NCBI GenBank assembly: GCA_964419335.1 | Contig: CAYQOX010000010.1 | Location: 45,795 to 109,794 of the forward strand | Length of the DNA: 64,000 nucleotides | Direction of reading: 5' to 3' | Origin: CAYQOX01 sp964419335 | GTDB taxonomy: Bacteria; Hinthialibacterota; Hinthialibacteria; Hinthialibacterales; Hinthialibacteraceae | In this document: piece by piece, positions 43,191-52,785 of the stretch | How positions within the stretch are numbered: position 1 is the stretch's first letter | How the letters are laid out: each line of letters opens with the position of its first letter | The notes under the pieces: model-generated | Seen by the model: only the letters and a program-made list of their open reading frames with translations | Databases searched by the model: none | Told to the model about the DNA's origin: nothing | Translations under genes and position numbers: made by a program

Positions 43191-43501
43191 ACTAGCAGGT
43201 ATTATCGGAGAGTTCAAGTCAATTTTTTAAAAAAAAGAGAAAACAACCCGCTGAAATCGCTTAATTTATACAAATGTTCAGTAAAAAGTATAGGTTTGGT
43301 CTTACAGAAGTGAGTAAAGTACGTGGATTTTGGGAAAGACTGGGGTGAGGGGTAAAATAAGCGAACATGCGATTCTTCTTATTCATTATGGGTATTCGGT
43401 TTTTTTGGGTGGTTCAAGTTTAGGGAGAGAGAGTTTTGTTTGCTTCTTTTTTCAAGAAAAGAGGGAAGGGAGAAGAAGATTATTGTAAAAGATAAAAGAA
43501 G

Positions 43502-43529
43502 TGGCAAAATTTATCTTTTGTACTATAGT
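43502..43529 (+). promoter_or_regulatory. Weak candidate promoter for the secreted repeat protein
   Basis: TGGCAA (43502-43507), a 16-bp spacer and TATAGT (43524-43529). A start near 43536 would give a leader of about 90 bases before the AAAGGAG-ATG at 43612-43627. Confidence 0.3.
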
Positions 43530-43624
43530 GGTTTTGATCAATTGTGGTGGGGGATGGTAGAGGGGAATTATCTGATATGAAGAGGCTATACCCATAAAGA
43601 ACAATTCGGTAAAAGGAGAAAAAG

Positions 43625-45103
43625 ATGTTAAAGGAACATTTGGGTAAAATTCAGAGGGTTGGGGTTATGGTGGTGTGGTTGGTTAGTCATTCTTTCACGC
43701 AGGCCCAAGGGATCTTTGATCAAGTGGCTGATTGGGAGCGGAATATAGAAGACAATGTCAAAGTTCCTGGGAGCGCAGAATATGAAGAGGGCGTTTATAC
43801 CCTTCGGGGGAATGGGTATGATCTTTGGATGGACGAAGATGAGGGATTTTATCTTTATACAGAGCGTTCGGAGGATATGACATTTGAAGGCCGGGTCACG
43901 TGGATCGACCCAACTTTCAGTGATTGGTCAAAAGCCGGTTTGATGATGCGGGAAAAGGGTGAAAGTGCATCTTCTAAACATATGAGTTTTTGGTTGCGGG
44001 GAAGCCAATTCGGAGATCGAAGCGTTGTTGCTTGGCGTGCAGAAGATGGAGGAAGTGCAGCACAAAATTTTGTCAATGATGCGGCGGGGAATCCAGTTGG
44101 AGGAAATGGAGACGAGGGGTTATGGATGCGACTTTCTTATTATGATTCGTTAGAATTGGTGATCGCTGCGTATTCATTGGGCGGGGAGGAATGGATTGAT
44201 TTTCACTTTATGGAAATGAAGATGGAGTCGCCGGTGGCTTATGGATTGGTGGTAACCAGCCACACGAATGATGAGAGTGTAGCGGTGGCGGAATTTCGAG
44301 ACGTCGAGCTGCGTCAAGCGGAAACCCCATCGGACACTCCCACGCCGGAACCGACGGCGACATCGACTCCTTCACCGACAGTGACGAACACGCCCGCCCC
44401 GTCGCCTGTGCCAACCCTAACGCCGACGCCAGAGAGTCCGGTTGCGACACCAACACCGATACCCGGTTGGTTTGTGTTGGATGGATTTGGGGGGATTCAC
44501 ATGACCGAGCCGGATGCTGAGCGGCCGGAGTTGCCTTATTTTTCCTTTGATATTATCCGGGATATCGAGCCCGATCCACAGGGGCGAGGGTGGTATATGT
44601 TGGACGGATATGGAGGCGTGCACACTTCGTCGCCGGAGTTACCGAGGCCAGAGGGATTACCCTATTTCTTCTTTGATATTGCGCGCAATTTAGAAATCAA
44701 AGAAGGTGGTGAGAATGGGTTGAATTTTTATTTGATTGATGGATACGGAACGATCCACACGACGGATGAGAAATTTGAGTATAAGGAGCTGCCCTGGTTT
44801 GGATTTGATAATGTGCGTGATTTGGAGCCAGATGGAGAAGAGGATTGGTGGGTATTGGATCAGTTTGGATTGCTCCATCACAGCCGTGGGGAATCAGAAG
44901 AGTCTTTGGGGGCGAGTTTTGGTTCGCCGCTTGCTAAAGCGGCGGTGCGATTTGAGGATGAGACGATGGTGTTGCTGGACGGGTATGGGGGACGCTTTAC
45001 GAATCCTTCCAAACCAGCGAGAAATATCGTGGAAGGATTGCCTGATGGATTTTATTTTCCTGGTTTTGATATTATGTGGGATTTGGAAATGATGTTGGAA
45101 TAA
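43625..45103 (+). CDS. Secreted beta-sandwich protein with Thr/Pro linker and LDGYG/FDIARDLE repeats
   Basis: 492 residues in three parts. The N terminus is a signal peptide (MVVWLVSHSFTQAQG). A jelly-roll-like domain (about 30-235) follows with SDWSKAGLMMREKGES, VAWRAEDGGS and a final VAVAEFRDVELRQAE. This resembles DUF1349-type beta-sandwich domains, known to bind carbohydrates. A Thr/Pro linker (about 237-285, TPEPTATSTPSPTVTNTP) leads to a C-terminal array of five repeats: VLDGFGGIHM, MLDGYGGVHT, LIDGYGTIHT, VLDQFGLLHH and LLDGYGGRFT. The repeats typically end with (F/L)FFDIARNLE-like segments. The same repeat forms the C terminus of the 1964-5932 protein. It is likely exported and surface or extracellular. 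No catalytic residues are recognised. Confidence 0.86.
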   Translation: MLKEHLGKIQRVGVMVVWLVSHSFTQAQGIFDQVADWERNIEDNVKVPGSAEYEEGVYTLRGNGYDLWMDEDEGFYLYTERSEDMTFEGRVTWIDPTFSDWSKAGLMMREKGESASSKHMSFWLRGSQFGDRSVVAWRAEDGGSAAQNFVNDAAGNPVGGNGDEGLWMRLSYYDSLELVIAAYSLGGEEWIDFHFMEMKMESPVAYGLVVTSHTNDESVAVAEFRDVELRQAETPSDTPTPEPTATSTPSPTVTNTPAPSPVPTLTPTPESPVATPTPIPGWFVLDGFGGIHMTEPDAERPELPYFSFDIIRDIEPDPQGRGWYMLDGYGGVHTSSPELPRPEGLPYFFFDIARNLEIKEGGENGLNFYLIDGYGTIHTTDEKFEYKELPWFGFDNVRDLEPDGEEDWWVLDQFGLLHHSRGESEESLGASFGSPLAKAAVRFEDETMVLLDGYGGRFTNPSKPARNIVEGLPDGFYFPGFDIMWDLEMMLE

Positions 45104-45137
45104 GTGAAAGGGTCCCGCTGGGAGGGATAGAAAGAAA

Positions 45138-45170
45138 GGACGTGGTAGGAATGAGCCACGTCCTTTTTTT
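45138..45170. terminator. Terminator between the convergent secreted-protein and pilB genes
   Basis: GGACGTGG (45138-45145) pairs with CCACGTCC (45156-45163), extended by flanking AAA/TTT, with seven T on the plus strand. The A-tract on the left makes a weak minus-strand terminator too. Confidence 0.8.
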
Positions 45171-45194
45171 GGGTCCGTTTTTTATTTGGTCTTT

Positions 45195-47051
45195 TTAGTG
45201 AACGGTGGTTGTCAAGACTTCTTCCAAGGTGGTGATGCCTTGAATGACTTTTTCCCAGCCAGCTTCACGAAGCGTACGCATACCGTCTTTGCGCGCTTGC
45301 TGGAAGATGACCGAGCTGGCTGCACGTTCAAGAACTAATTCCTTGGTTTCTTCGGAAAGGATTAAAAGTTCGTAGATTCCCGTACGTCCTTTGTAGCCCG
45401 TATAATTGCATTCTGAACATCCACGGCCATGGAAGAAGGTAATGTTTTTGACTTCTTCGGGACTATAGCCGATTTCTTCAATTAAGGCGGGATCGGGTTG
45501 ATATTCTTCTTTGCAATCCAAGCAGATCGTACGAACGAGCCGTTGGGCTATGACTGCGGTGACTGCTGAGGTGATGAGGAAGGGTTCGACTTCCATATCG
45601 ATCAAACGAGTCAAGGTACCCGGGGCATCGTTGGTGTGCATTGTGGAGAGCACTAAGTGACCGGTAAGGGAGGATTCGATCGCCATTTGGGCAGTTTCCA
45701 AATCACGAATTTCCCCCACCATAATGATGTCAGGGTCCTGACGAAGAATAGCACGAAGGCATCGGGCGAAGGTCAAGCCAACATTGGTATCGATATTAAC
45801 TTGAATCACACCGGGCATTTGGTATTCTACCGGGTTCTCGGTGGTGATCATTTTGATCATGGGGCTAAAAATGCGGCTGAGGGAAGAATATAAGGTGGTT
45901 GTTTTCCCGCTCCCGGTCGGCCCTGTAACCAGGACGATCCCGTTGGGCTGTTTAATGATTTTCTCGTAGACTTCTAAGGTATCGGGAAGCATGCCGATAT
46001 TTTCAAGACCGAGGTTCATAACCTCACTGTCGAGAATACGCATAACCACGCTCTCCCCATTAACAGTAGGGAGGGAGGAGACACGGAGCTCGATATTGCG
46101 GTTGGACATGGTGAGTTTTACACGTCCGTCTTGGGGCAAGCGGCGTTCGGCGATATTCAGTCCCGACATCACTTTAAAACGGGAGATAATCGCATCGGTC
46201 AAATGAGTGGGAGGTGGAACCGTTTCATGGAGAATCCCGTCAACTCGGTAGCGAATCCGTAGAGAATTTTCAAAAGGCTCGACGTGCAAGTCAGAAGCTC
46301 GATCCTTAATCGCTTGCAGGAGGATCAGGTTGACGAGTTTGACGATAGGGGCTTCGTGAACGATTTTTTCTAAATCGCCGAAGCTCTCATCGGTTAAATC
46401 GATTTCAACATCTTGGGAATCAAGTTCGTGCAACATTTCATCGACGGAGGTGCCGCCAGTGCCATAGAATTCTTCAATGGCGTTATCAATTTCTTCGGCC
46501 GAGGCGACGACTCCTTTGATATCGTGATCGAGCCAAATGCGAAGGTCATCCAAGGTTTGAATATTAAGGGGGTCAGAAACCGCCATGGTCAAGATATTGG
46601 TTTCTTCATCCAACTCAACCGGGAAGACCCTATATTGGCGGGCGAGATCGGCAGGAACAAGGTTGATCACCTCGTCGGGGATCTCATAGTTGCTCAGTTT
46701 AACCATCTCCATACCGACTTGTTCGGCCAAGACGGAAAGGAGATCTTCCTCGGAGGTGTATTGGGTTTCGGCTTCCGATTCGCGGGAGACTTCATCTAAG
46801 ACAGCATCGCGAACTGCCTGACCGGCTTCATCGGGGACCATGTGAGAAGATTGAGAATCTTCTCCGGTTTGGCCGCCCACAGCAGCAGCGGCCTCTTGTT
46901 CCACCATAGATTGGACTTCTTGCTCAGAGAGTTCTGAGGAGGAGTCTTGCTGTGAGGAATCTTGATCAGAGGCAGTGGCTTGTTGTTGTTCTTCTTGTTT
47001 TTGTTTTTCTTGTTCTTTTTGTTCGGCTTTTTTGCGTCCCAATCCCAGCAT
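45195..47051 (-). CDS. pilB: PilB/GspE-type secretion ATPase (second copy)
   Basis: 618 residues. A Gln/Glu/Ser-rich disordered head (residues 1-~95) is followed by an MshEN-like N-terminal domain (IPDEVINLVPADLARQY). The ATPase core has Walker A GPTGSGKTTTLYSS, the Asp box, Walker B MVGEIRDLETAQMA, and the His box STMHTND. A tetracysteine zinc site lies near residues 510-560 (CLDC then CSEC). These are extension-type ATPases for type IV pili or type II secretion. It lies downstream of pilT and another pilB on the same strand with a 50-base gap. Which pilus or secretion system it serves is unknown. No pilC, pilM-Q or gsp genes are present in the window. Confidence 0.93.
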   Translation of the reverse strand: MLGLGRKKAEQKEQEKQKQEEQQQATASDQDSSQQDSSSELSEQEVQSMVEQEAAAAVGGQTGEDSQSSHMVPDEAGQAVRDAVLDEVSRESEAETQYTSEEDLLSVLAEQVGMEMVKLSNYEIPDEVINLVPADLARQYRVFPVELDEETNILTMAVSDPLNIQTLDDLRIWLDHDIKGVVASAEEIDNAIEEFYGTGGTSVDEMLHELDSQDVEIDLTDESFGDLEKIVHEAPIVKLVNLILLQAIKDRASDLHVEPFENSLRIRYRVDGILHETVPPPTHLTDAIISRFKVMSGLNIAERRLPQDGRVKLTMSNRNIELRVSSLPTVNGESVVMRILDSEVMNLGLENIGMLPDTLEVYEKIIKQPNGIVLVTGPTGSGKTTTLYSSLSRIFSPMIKMITTENPVEYQMPGVIQVNIDTNVGLTFARCLRAILRQDPDIIMVGEIRDLETAQMAIESSLTGHLVLSTMHTNDAPGTLTRLIDMEVEPFLITSAVTAVIAQRLVRTICLDCKEEYQPDPALIEEIGYSPEEVKNITFFHGRGCSECNYTGYKGRTGIYELLILSEETKELVLERAASSVIFQQARKDGMRTLREAGWEKVIQGITTLEEVLTTTVH

Positions 47052-47101
47052 GGTTACTTATCCTTTAGATGGCGAAAAGGGTTTCACGCCAGTTTTCGAT
47101 C

Positions 47102-48190
47102 TTAATCAGAGAAAAGAATTTTTTGCCGTTGTTGTTCCGGCTCATGAGCCCGTTCGATAGCGTCTTCAGCGGTAATCGTGCCTTCTTTATATAAATCATA
47201 TAAGAAGTTATCCATCGTGCTCATGCCTAATTTCCCCCCGGTTTGGATGGCCGAAATGATTCGGTTGGTTTGACGTTCACGAACCAAGTTCGCGATCGCA
47301 GGGGTCATGAACATGAGTTCATAAGCAGCCACCCGGCCTTTTCCGCTCGCCCTTCCAAGAAGTGTTTGTGAAATACAGGCCGCCAAGGTAACCGAAAGCT
47401 GCATACGGATCTGTTCCTGTTGGTTAGTGGGGAAAGCGTCGACGATACGGTTGATGGTGGCGGCGGCGCTGTTGGTGTGAAGAGTCGCGAAGACCAAGTG
47501 ACCGGTTTCGGCCGCGGTAATCGCGGCCTGCATGGTTTCGGTATCCCGCATTTCCCCAACGAGAATAACATCCGGGTCTTGGCGCAAGGATGCGCGAAGA
47601 CCGTCTGCAAAGGAGGTCACATCTTCGTGCAGCGCGCGGTGAGTGACGATGGATTTGCGGTGCGGGTGGAAGTATTCGATGGGATCTTCGATCGTGATGA
47701 TGTGGGTATCGCGATTACGATTGATGTAATCGATCATGGTAGCCAGGGTCGTTGTTTTCCCCGAGCCTGTGGGACCGACAACCAGCACCAATCCGCGCGG
47801 GCGGTGAAGCAATTCCTTGGTAGGCCCCATGGGCAGGCCGAGATCCTCAAAGGAGAGAATGCGGGAAGGAATCAGGCGCATAACCATGCCATATTGGTTC
47901 ATGGTACGAAAGATGGAAACCCGGAAGCGGGCTAAGTTCTGAAAGGCGTAGCCGTAGTCTGCACTACCAATTTCAGCAATTGCTTCACGGTGCATGTCGG
48001 GGGAGATGCTGTTCATCAAGTATTCCGTATCTTCTGGGGTCAGGGGTTCATTGCCGAGGTCTTCCAGACGCCCGTCGATACGAATCACGGGTGGACGGCC
48101 AACGCGGATATGGAGATCGGAGGCATCGCGTTCCACCACGATTTTCAGCAAATCCTCCATTTCAACTCGAGATTTTTTTACATTAACCAA
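47102..48190 (-). CDS. pilT: Twitching motility retraction ATPase
   Basis: 362 residues, the hexameric motor that depolymerises type IV pili. It has the PAS-like N terminus (ASDLHIRVGRPPVIRIDG), Walker A GPTGSGKTTTLATM, the Asp box, Walker B VGEMRDTETMQAAITAAETG, and the His box TLHTNSAA. The diagnostic PilT helix segment ANLVRERQTNRI is present near residue 300. The start is TTG at 48190 with AGGAG eight bases upstream. It sits between two pilB-type genes on the same strand (47 bases after the upstream one), an arrangement that suggests one coordinated transcript. Confidence 0.95.
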   Translation of the reverse strand: MVNVKKSRVEMEDLLKIVVERDASDLHIRVGRPPVIRIDGRLEDLGNEPLTPEDTEYLMNSISPDMHREAIAEIGSADYGYAFQNLARFRVSIFRTMNQYGMVMRLIPSRILSFEDLGLPMGPTKELLHRPRGLVLVVGPTGSGKTTTLATMIDYINRNRDTHIITIEDPIEYFHPHRKSIVTHRALHEDVTSFADGLRASLRQDPDVILVGEMRDTETMQAAITAAETGHLVFATLHTNSAAATINRIVDAFPTNQQEQIRMQLSVTLAACISQTLLGRASGKGRVAAYELMFMTPAIANLVRERQTNRIISAIQTGGKLGMSTMDNFLYDLYKEGTITAEDAIERAHEPEQQRQKILFSD

Positions 48191-48237
48191 GGTACTCGCT
48201 CCTATATATCACTAAAAATTCTAAGTTGTATTAGATA

Positions 48238-49983
48238 TTAGAATTCATCGGATGCGGTGATCCGTGCGACTTCGACTATGGTGGTCATCCCGCGAAGAAC
48301 TTTTTTCCAGCCATCTTCACGCAAGGTTCTCATGCCTTGTTTACGCGCCATATTGCGGATTTCCTCGGTGGAGGCGTTATTGAGAACCAGATTTTTAATT
48401 TCATCGGTATTTTCAAGAACTTCGTGGATCGCCGTACGTCCTTTGTAACCGGTATAGTTGCATGCCTCACAGCCGCGGCCGCGGTAAAAGGTCGTATCTT
48501 TGTATTCATCGGGATCAAAACCAAGATCCTGGATCACGAGGGGATCGGGTTCGTAGGCTTCTTTGCACTCTTTACAAATGGTACGTACAAGACGCTGGGC
48601 GATGACGGCCTGGATCGCGGAGGCCACCAAGAAGGGCTTGATCCCCATTTCGACGAGACGGGTATTGGCGCCGGGGGCATCGTTGGTGTGGAGAGTGGAG
48701 AAAACCAAGTGTCCGGTCATCGCGGAACTAATCGCGATTTGGGCGGTTTCCATGTCACGAATTTCCCCGACGAGAATGACGTTAGGCGCCTGACGCAGGA
48801 TGGAACGAAGCGCAACCGCGAAGGTAAGGCCAATTTCATCGTGAATCTGGACCTGATTAATCCCTTCAATTTGGTATTCAACCGGGTTTTCAACTGTAAC
48901 GATTTTTGTATCGACATTATTGATAACGTTAAGGGCGGAATAGAGAGTCGTGGTTTTTCCCGACCCCGTAGGTCCGGTCATCAAGATGATGCCGTGGGGT
49001 TGGCGAATCATCTTTTTAAATTTCTCGATGTTATCTTCCAGGAATCCGATCTGCTCCAGACCGAGAAGAACCCCGGATTGTTCAAGCAAACGAGTGACGA
49101 TGCTCTCGCCGTGGAGAGAGGGGAGAGCGGAAACACGGAAGTCGAAGTGGCGACCGAGGATTTTCTTTTGGATACGGCCGTCCTGAGGCACCCGTTTTTC
49201 GGAGAGATCCATACCGCTCATGAGTTTGAGGCGGGAAAGAATGGGGCCTTGCAATTTTTTGCTCGGTGATTGAATTTCGTGGAGAATCCCGTCAATTCGG
49301 AAGCGGATAATAAATTTCTTTTCGAAAGGCTCAAAGTGGATATCGGAGGCTCGCATGCGTACGGCTTCTTCGAAGACGAGGTCCACCAGGCGCATGATGG
49401 GACCTTCTTCGTCCACACCGATTTCTTCCTTCAGCATTTCGCTGTAGGTTTTTTTAGAGCCTTCACCGTATTCTTCATCTTCGCTAATTTCGGTGAGCAT
49501 ATCCTCGACCATTTCTTGTTGGCCTTTATAGTAGCGTTCAATGGCCATCCGGATCTCATTTTCAGGGGCCAGGACCCAATGGATATCCATGCCGGTGAAG
49601 CGGAAGCTCAAGGCATCATTGGCATCAAGATTAAAGGGATCCGAGACGGCGAGGGTAATCTGATTATCCTGTTTATCTAAAACAATGGCGTTGTAGCGAC
49701 GAGCGAGTTTTTCGGGGAGGAGGTTAACGACCGCGGGATCGAGCCGGCGTTTGCGCAATTCAACAATTTCCATGTTGGATTGCTTGGCCAGAGCCTCGAA
49801 CATGTCTTCGGAGCCGACTTCGACCGTGGTGTAATCAACGTCCTGCAGTCGTTGAGCACTTTCTTCTTCAATTTGATAATTTTGGTTATCCTGTTTTTGT
49901 TCTGGATCTTGCAATTGATCTTTTTCTTCGTCGGTTGTGGGAGTGCCATTAACGACTGAGGTTTTGTCTTTGGAATTAGCCAT
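48238..49983 (-). CDS. pilB: PilB/GspE-type secretion ATPase (first copy)
   Basis: 581 residues. The N-terminal MshEN-like domain (VVNLLPEKLARRYN, then AVSDPFNLDANDAL) precedes the ATPase core with Walker A GPTGSGKTTTLYSA, Walker B LVGEIRDMETAQIA, and the His box STLHTND. The tetracysteine zinc site is CKECKEAYEPDP...CEACNYTGYKGR. The protein is homologous to the gene at 45195 but clearly diverged, particularly in the head region, so the pair is an old duplication or two motors for different systems. In transcription order it follows the TPR protein gene and precedes pilT. Confidence 0.93.
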   Translation of the reverse strand: MANSKDKTSVVNGTPTTDEEKDQLQDPEQKQDNQNYQIEEESAQRLQDVDYTTVEVGSEDMFEALAKQSNMEIVELRKRRLDPAVVNLLPEKLARRYNAIVLDKQDNQITLAVSDPFNLDANDALSFRFTGMDIHWVLAPENEIRMAIERYYKGQQEMVEDMLTEISEDEEYGEGSKKTYSEMLKEEIGVDEEGPIMRLVDLVFEEAVRMRASDIHFEPFEKKFIIRFRIDGILHEIQSPSKKLQGPILSRLKLMSGMDLSEKRVPQDGRIQKKILGRHFDFRVSALPSLHGESIVTRLLEQSGVLLGLEQIGFLEDNIEKFKKMIRQPHGIILMTGPTGSGKTTTLYSALNVINNVDTKIVTVENPVEYQIEGINQVQIHDEIGLTFAVALRSILRQAPNVILVGEIRDMETAQIAISSAMTGHLVFSTLHTNDAPGANTRLVEMGIKPFLVASAIQAVIAQRLVRTICKECKEAYEPDPLVIQDLGFDPDEYKDTTFYRGRGCEACNYTGYKGRTAIHEVLENTDEIKNLVLNNASTEEIRNMARKQGMRTLREDGWKKVLRGMTTIVEVARITASDEF

Positions 49984-50127
49984 AATAACGATTCACCTTC
50001 GTTAGAACTTCTCATTCGAAAAAATGGAACGTTCTATATTCGACAGTATATTATACCCTATTATACCCGATCAATTTCACTTAGTGAGTATATCGTTAGG
50101 GAAAAGGAAGTGTCAAGGAATTGTTTT

Positions 50128-52785
50128 TCATTCAGAGCGCATCCACCCCTGAATTTGATCGAGGAGAGTACGTATTTTTTGTTGATCCGGTTCGAGATGA
50201 AGAGAGACCTCGAACATGGTCTTTGCTTCTTCAAACAAACCGAGCTGACAGTATAGCATACCCAGGGCCCTATGCGGCACCGCCAAAGAAGGATCGCGAT
50301 CGACGGCCATGCGCAAGGCTTCTTCGGCTTGCCGGTATCGTTTCAGTTTTACCAAACAAATGCCTAAGTTCAAGGGGGCGTAAGGGTCTTTTTCGTTTTG
50401 TTCAACGGCGGAGGTAAATTTTTGGGCAGCCTCACGCCATTCTTGATTCCGTGCGAGAATTAAACCTTCAATCATGGTGGTGTAATTGGAGACAGCCCCC
50501 CTTTGGCGAAGTTTTTCAAGATGTTCTTGGGCTTTTTGGGAATCATTTTGATGGAGAGCCACGAGAGAGAGGTTATATTGAATCATGGTGCTCTCTTCGT
50601 CGATAGCCACGGCTTCCTGGAGCAAATCATAGGCTTGAGAGAATTGGTCATCATTCATGTAAGCGGCGGCTTCATTATTCAGTGCGTCGAGCCATTCGGG
50701 CTCCATCTTACGTGCCCGTTCAAAGAGGGTAACAGCCTCATGGAAGCGCCCCCGTTTGCGGTAATGTTCGGCCAAATTGAAAAGGCCGTAGATAAAGTGG
50801 GGGTAGCGTGAGATGAGGGTTTCGTACGTGTTGCGGGCCTCAGATCTCTGTCCCAATTTGTCGTAATAGATTGCTAAATTGTAATAGGTTTCAGGAAGAG
50901 GTTCTCGTTCCCGTTCAGAGATCAAATCTTCCAGTTCTTCAATATCTAAAGAGGTAGGGTTTATGGCATCAACGAGGGTGGAATTGACAACGGCCATTTG
51001 TTTTGCCCATCCCGCTTCATTTTCCAGTTGGTCCCAGATGTCGAGAGCATTTGATATATAATCCTGATATAAGAAGCACAAAGCCAAGCCATTGCGTACT
51101 TCGGTTTGCATTTCGGAATTGAGTAAATCGGGCTTTTCGTTTAAGGCTTGATAGATTTCTTGGGCTTGAGCCACATCCCCGATACGAAACGAGGAGTGGG
51201 CTAAGCCAAGTAGGGCTAAGATGGAATCTTCGTCAACCTCTAAGGCTTTAGAGAAGGACTCGCGTGCTTTTTCAAACTCGAACATGCGCATGAGGACTTC
51301 GCCACGAATGATCCAAGAGCTGGCTTGTTGGTGTTGAGAATCGAGCACTTGGTTGAGTCGTTCCAAGCAGGCTTCATACTCATTGGAAAGAAAATGTTCC
51401 AACGCTTGAATTTGGATAACGTGAGGATTCTGGGGGTATTCTTCGACAAGATCTTGGATGTGAACTCGAGCTTCGGAGAGATTTTTATTGGCGAGCAGGC
51501 TGATTACATAATTGATTTGTGCCGGGAAAAAATCCTCGGCATTTTTGGCCGTAACGGCGAAGAAATCTGTGGTTTGGAATTGCTTTTCTTCTTGAAAAGA
51601 CAACCAACCAAGATTGTAGTTGGCCCAAACATTTTGAGAATCATGATCTAAAACATTATTGAAGGCAGAATAAGCGTCATTATATTTTCCATCTTTGAGG
51701 AGGAGGTTGCCTTTTTCTAGCTGGGCTTCAGCGAGAAAGGACCACCGACGGGTCAAAGTTCGGATCAATTCCTTCGCTTCAGAATGATGATCCTGGCGGG
51801 TGTGGATTTCGAAAATCTGAAACCCGGTGACCGGATTTTGCTGAATTTCCCAGGCTTGCATGAAGTAATCCAAGGCCTGTTGATGCTGGTCGAGGATCAT
51901 ATGAATCCGGGCGGCATCCTCGAGGGCTTTACGTTGCATTTCTCCTTCGAGATCGATGATTTCCTGTAAGCGATTCAAGGCGTCTTGGAGTTGCCCTTGG
52001 AAATACTGAGATTGAGCGAGGTAATATTTCGTTTCTTCTTCCAAGGCACCATAGTGCAAAGCCTGTTCGAAGGCATCTTCAGCGCTATTGTACATTTTGT
52101 CATAGAGGTAACTTTTGCCTAAGACGACATAGGGTTTAGACCAGCGAGGGGCCAAATCGACTGCTTTTTGAGCCGCCTCGCTCGCTCGTTCGAATTCATG
52201 GTGAAAATGATGAACTTCGGCCAAGTAAATGTAGGCTTCAGGAATGGGGAACTCTTCGATGAGATTGCGGGTAAGGAGGGCTTTAGCTTCGTTAATATCT
52301 TTGCTTCGGACGCCTTCGCTGCGAACATAGGCCACGCCTCCTTTCCCGGCTTGGGCGAGGGCCTGAAATTGACGGGAGTCGGTAACTTCTTCAATTTGAT
52401 CGAAGCGTTTTTTGGCCTGCGCGTAAGATCCTTTTTCCAGCCAAATCCAGCCGGATAAAGCCAAGGCTTCCGGATGTTCTTTGCCATATTCGATTAAGGG
52501 ATCGAGAGCTTCTTGAGCCTGGTCAAATTGATGCACGCGGTAATGGGAGCGGGCGACAAACAGGCGTTCTTCAGGGCTGCCGAGGCTTTCTTGAAACATC
52601 GAAATCACCCCGTTGTAATCCCCCCGTTTGAAGAGGGTTTCGGCCTCACTTAATACATTGGCGCGATGAATTTTGTAGGCAATCACTCCAGCGATGATTC
52701 CTAAGACAACAACCAGGGACAAAGTGATGATAAAGGATTTCGATTTAATTAAGTCAGGTAACCGCTCTTTCAGTTTATCGACCAT
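50128..52785 (-). CDS. TPR-repeat protein with N-terminal membrane anchor
   Basis: 885 residues. One transmembrane span (about residues 18-40, FIITLSLVVVLGIIAGVIAY) anchors a long array of about 20 tetratricopeptide-like repeats (for example YNLGWLSFQEEKQ, YNLAIYYDKLGQRSEARNTY, YAPLNLGICLVKLKRYRQAEE). It ends with VPHRALGMLYCQLGLFEEAK and a short basic tail. A bitopic inner-membrane protein with a periplasmic TPR superhelix is predicted. Such proteins often scaffold pilus or secretion complexes (PilF/PilW-like) or envelope-assembly machineries. The gene precedes pilB-pilT-pilB on the same strand, 144 bases upstream, so a role in pilus biogenesis is plausible but not shown. Confidence 0.87.
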   Translation of the reverse strand: MVDKLKERLPDLIKSKSFIITLSLVVVLGIIAGVIAYKIHRANVLSEAETLFKRGDYNGVISMFQESLGSPEERLFVARSHYRVHQFDQAQEALDPLIEYGKEHPEALALSGWIWLEKGSYAQAKKRFDQIEEVTDSRQFQALAQAGKGGVAYVRSEGVRSKDINEAKALLTRNLIEEFPIPEAYIYLAEVHHFHHEFERASEAAQKAVDLAPRWSKPYVVLGKSYLYDKMYNSAEDAFEQALHYGALEEETKYYLAQSQYFQGQLQDALNRLQEIIDLEGEMQRKALEDAARIHMILDQHQQALDYFMQAWEIQQNPVTGFQIFEIHTRQDHHSEAKELIRTLTRRWSFLAEAQLEKGNLLLKDGKYNDAYSAFNNVLDHDSQNVWANYNLGWLSFQEEKQFQTTDFFAVTAKNAEDFFPAQINYVISLLANKNLSEARVHIQDLVEEYPQNPHVIQIQALEHFLSNEYEACLERLNQVLDSQHQQASSWIIRGEVLMRMFEFEKARESFSKALEVDEDSILALLGLAHSSFRIGDVAQAQEIYQALNEKPDLLNSEMQTEVRNGLALCFLYQDYISNALDIWDQLENEAGWAKQMAVVNSTLVDAINPTSLDIEELEDLISEREREPLPETYYNLAIYYDKLGQRSEARNTYETLISRYPHFIYGLFNLAEHYRKRGRFHEAVTLFERARKMEPEWLDALNNEAAAYMNDDQFSQAYDLLQEAVAIDEESTMIQYNLSLVALHQNDSQKAQEHLEKLRQRGAVSNYTTMIEGLILARNQEWREAAQKFTSAVEQNEKDPYAPLNLGICLVKLKRYRQAEEALRMAVDRDPSLAVPHRALGMLYCQLGLFEEAKTMFEVSLHLEPDQQKIRTLLDQIQGWMRSE

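Larger units (their letters stand above)
43115..43624. other. Divergent intergenic region between mraZ and the secreted repeat protein
   Basis: 510 bp. It contains a possible MraZ box near mraZ (43147-43190), a 34-bp motif at 43321-43354 shared with 11362-11396, and a possible promoter at 43502-43529 for the plus-strand gene. No ORF with coding character and no RNA gene is apparent. Confidence 0.5.

Noticed and set aside
48337..49269. Long plus-strand frame antisense to pilB
   Set aside because: Shadow of the PilB ATPase core. The motifs on the minus strand are complete.
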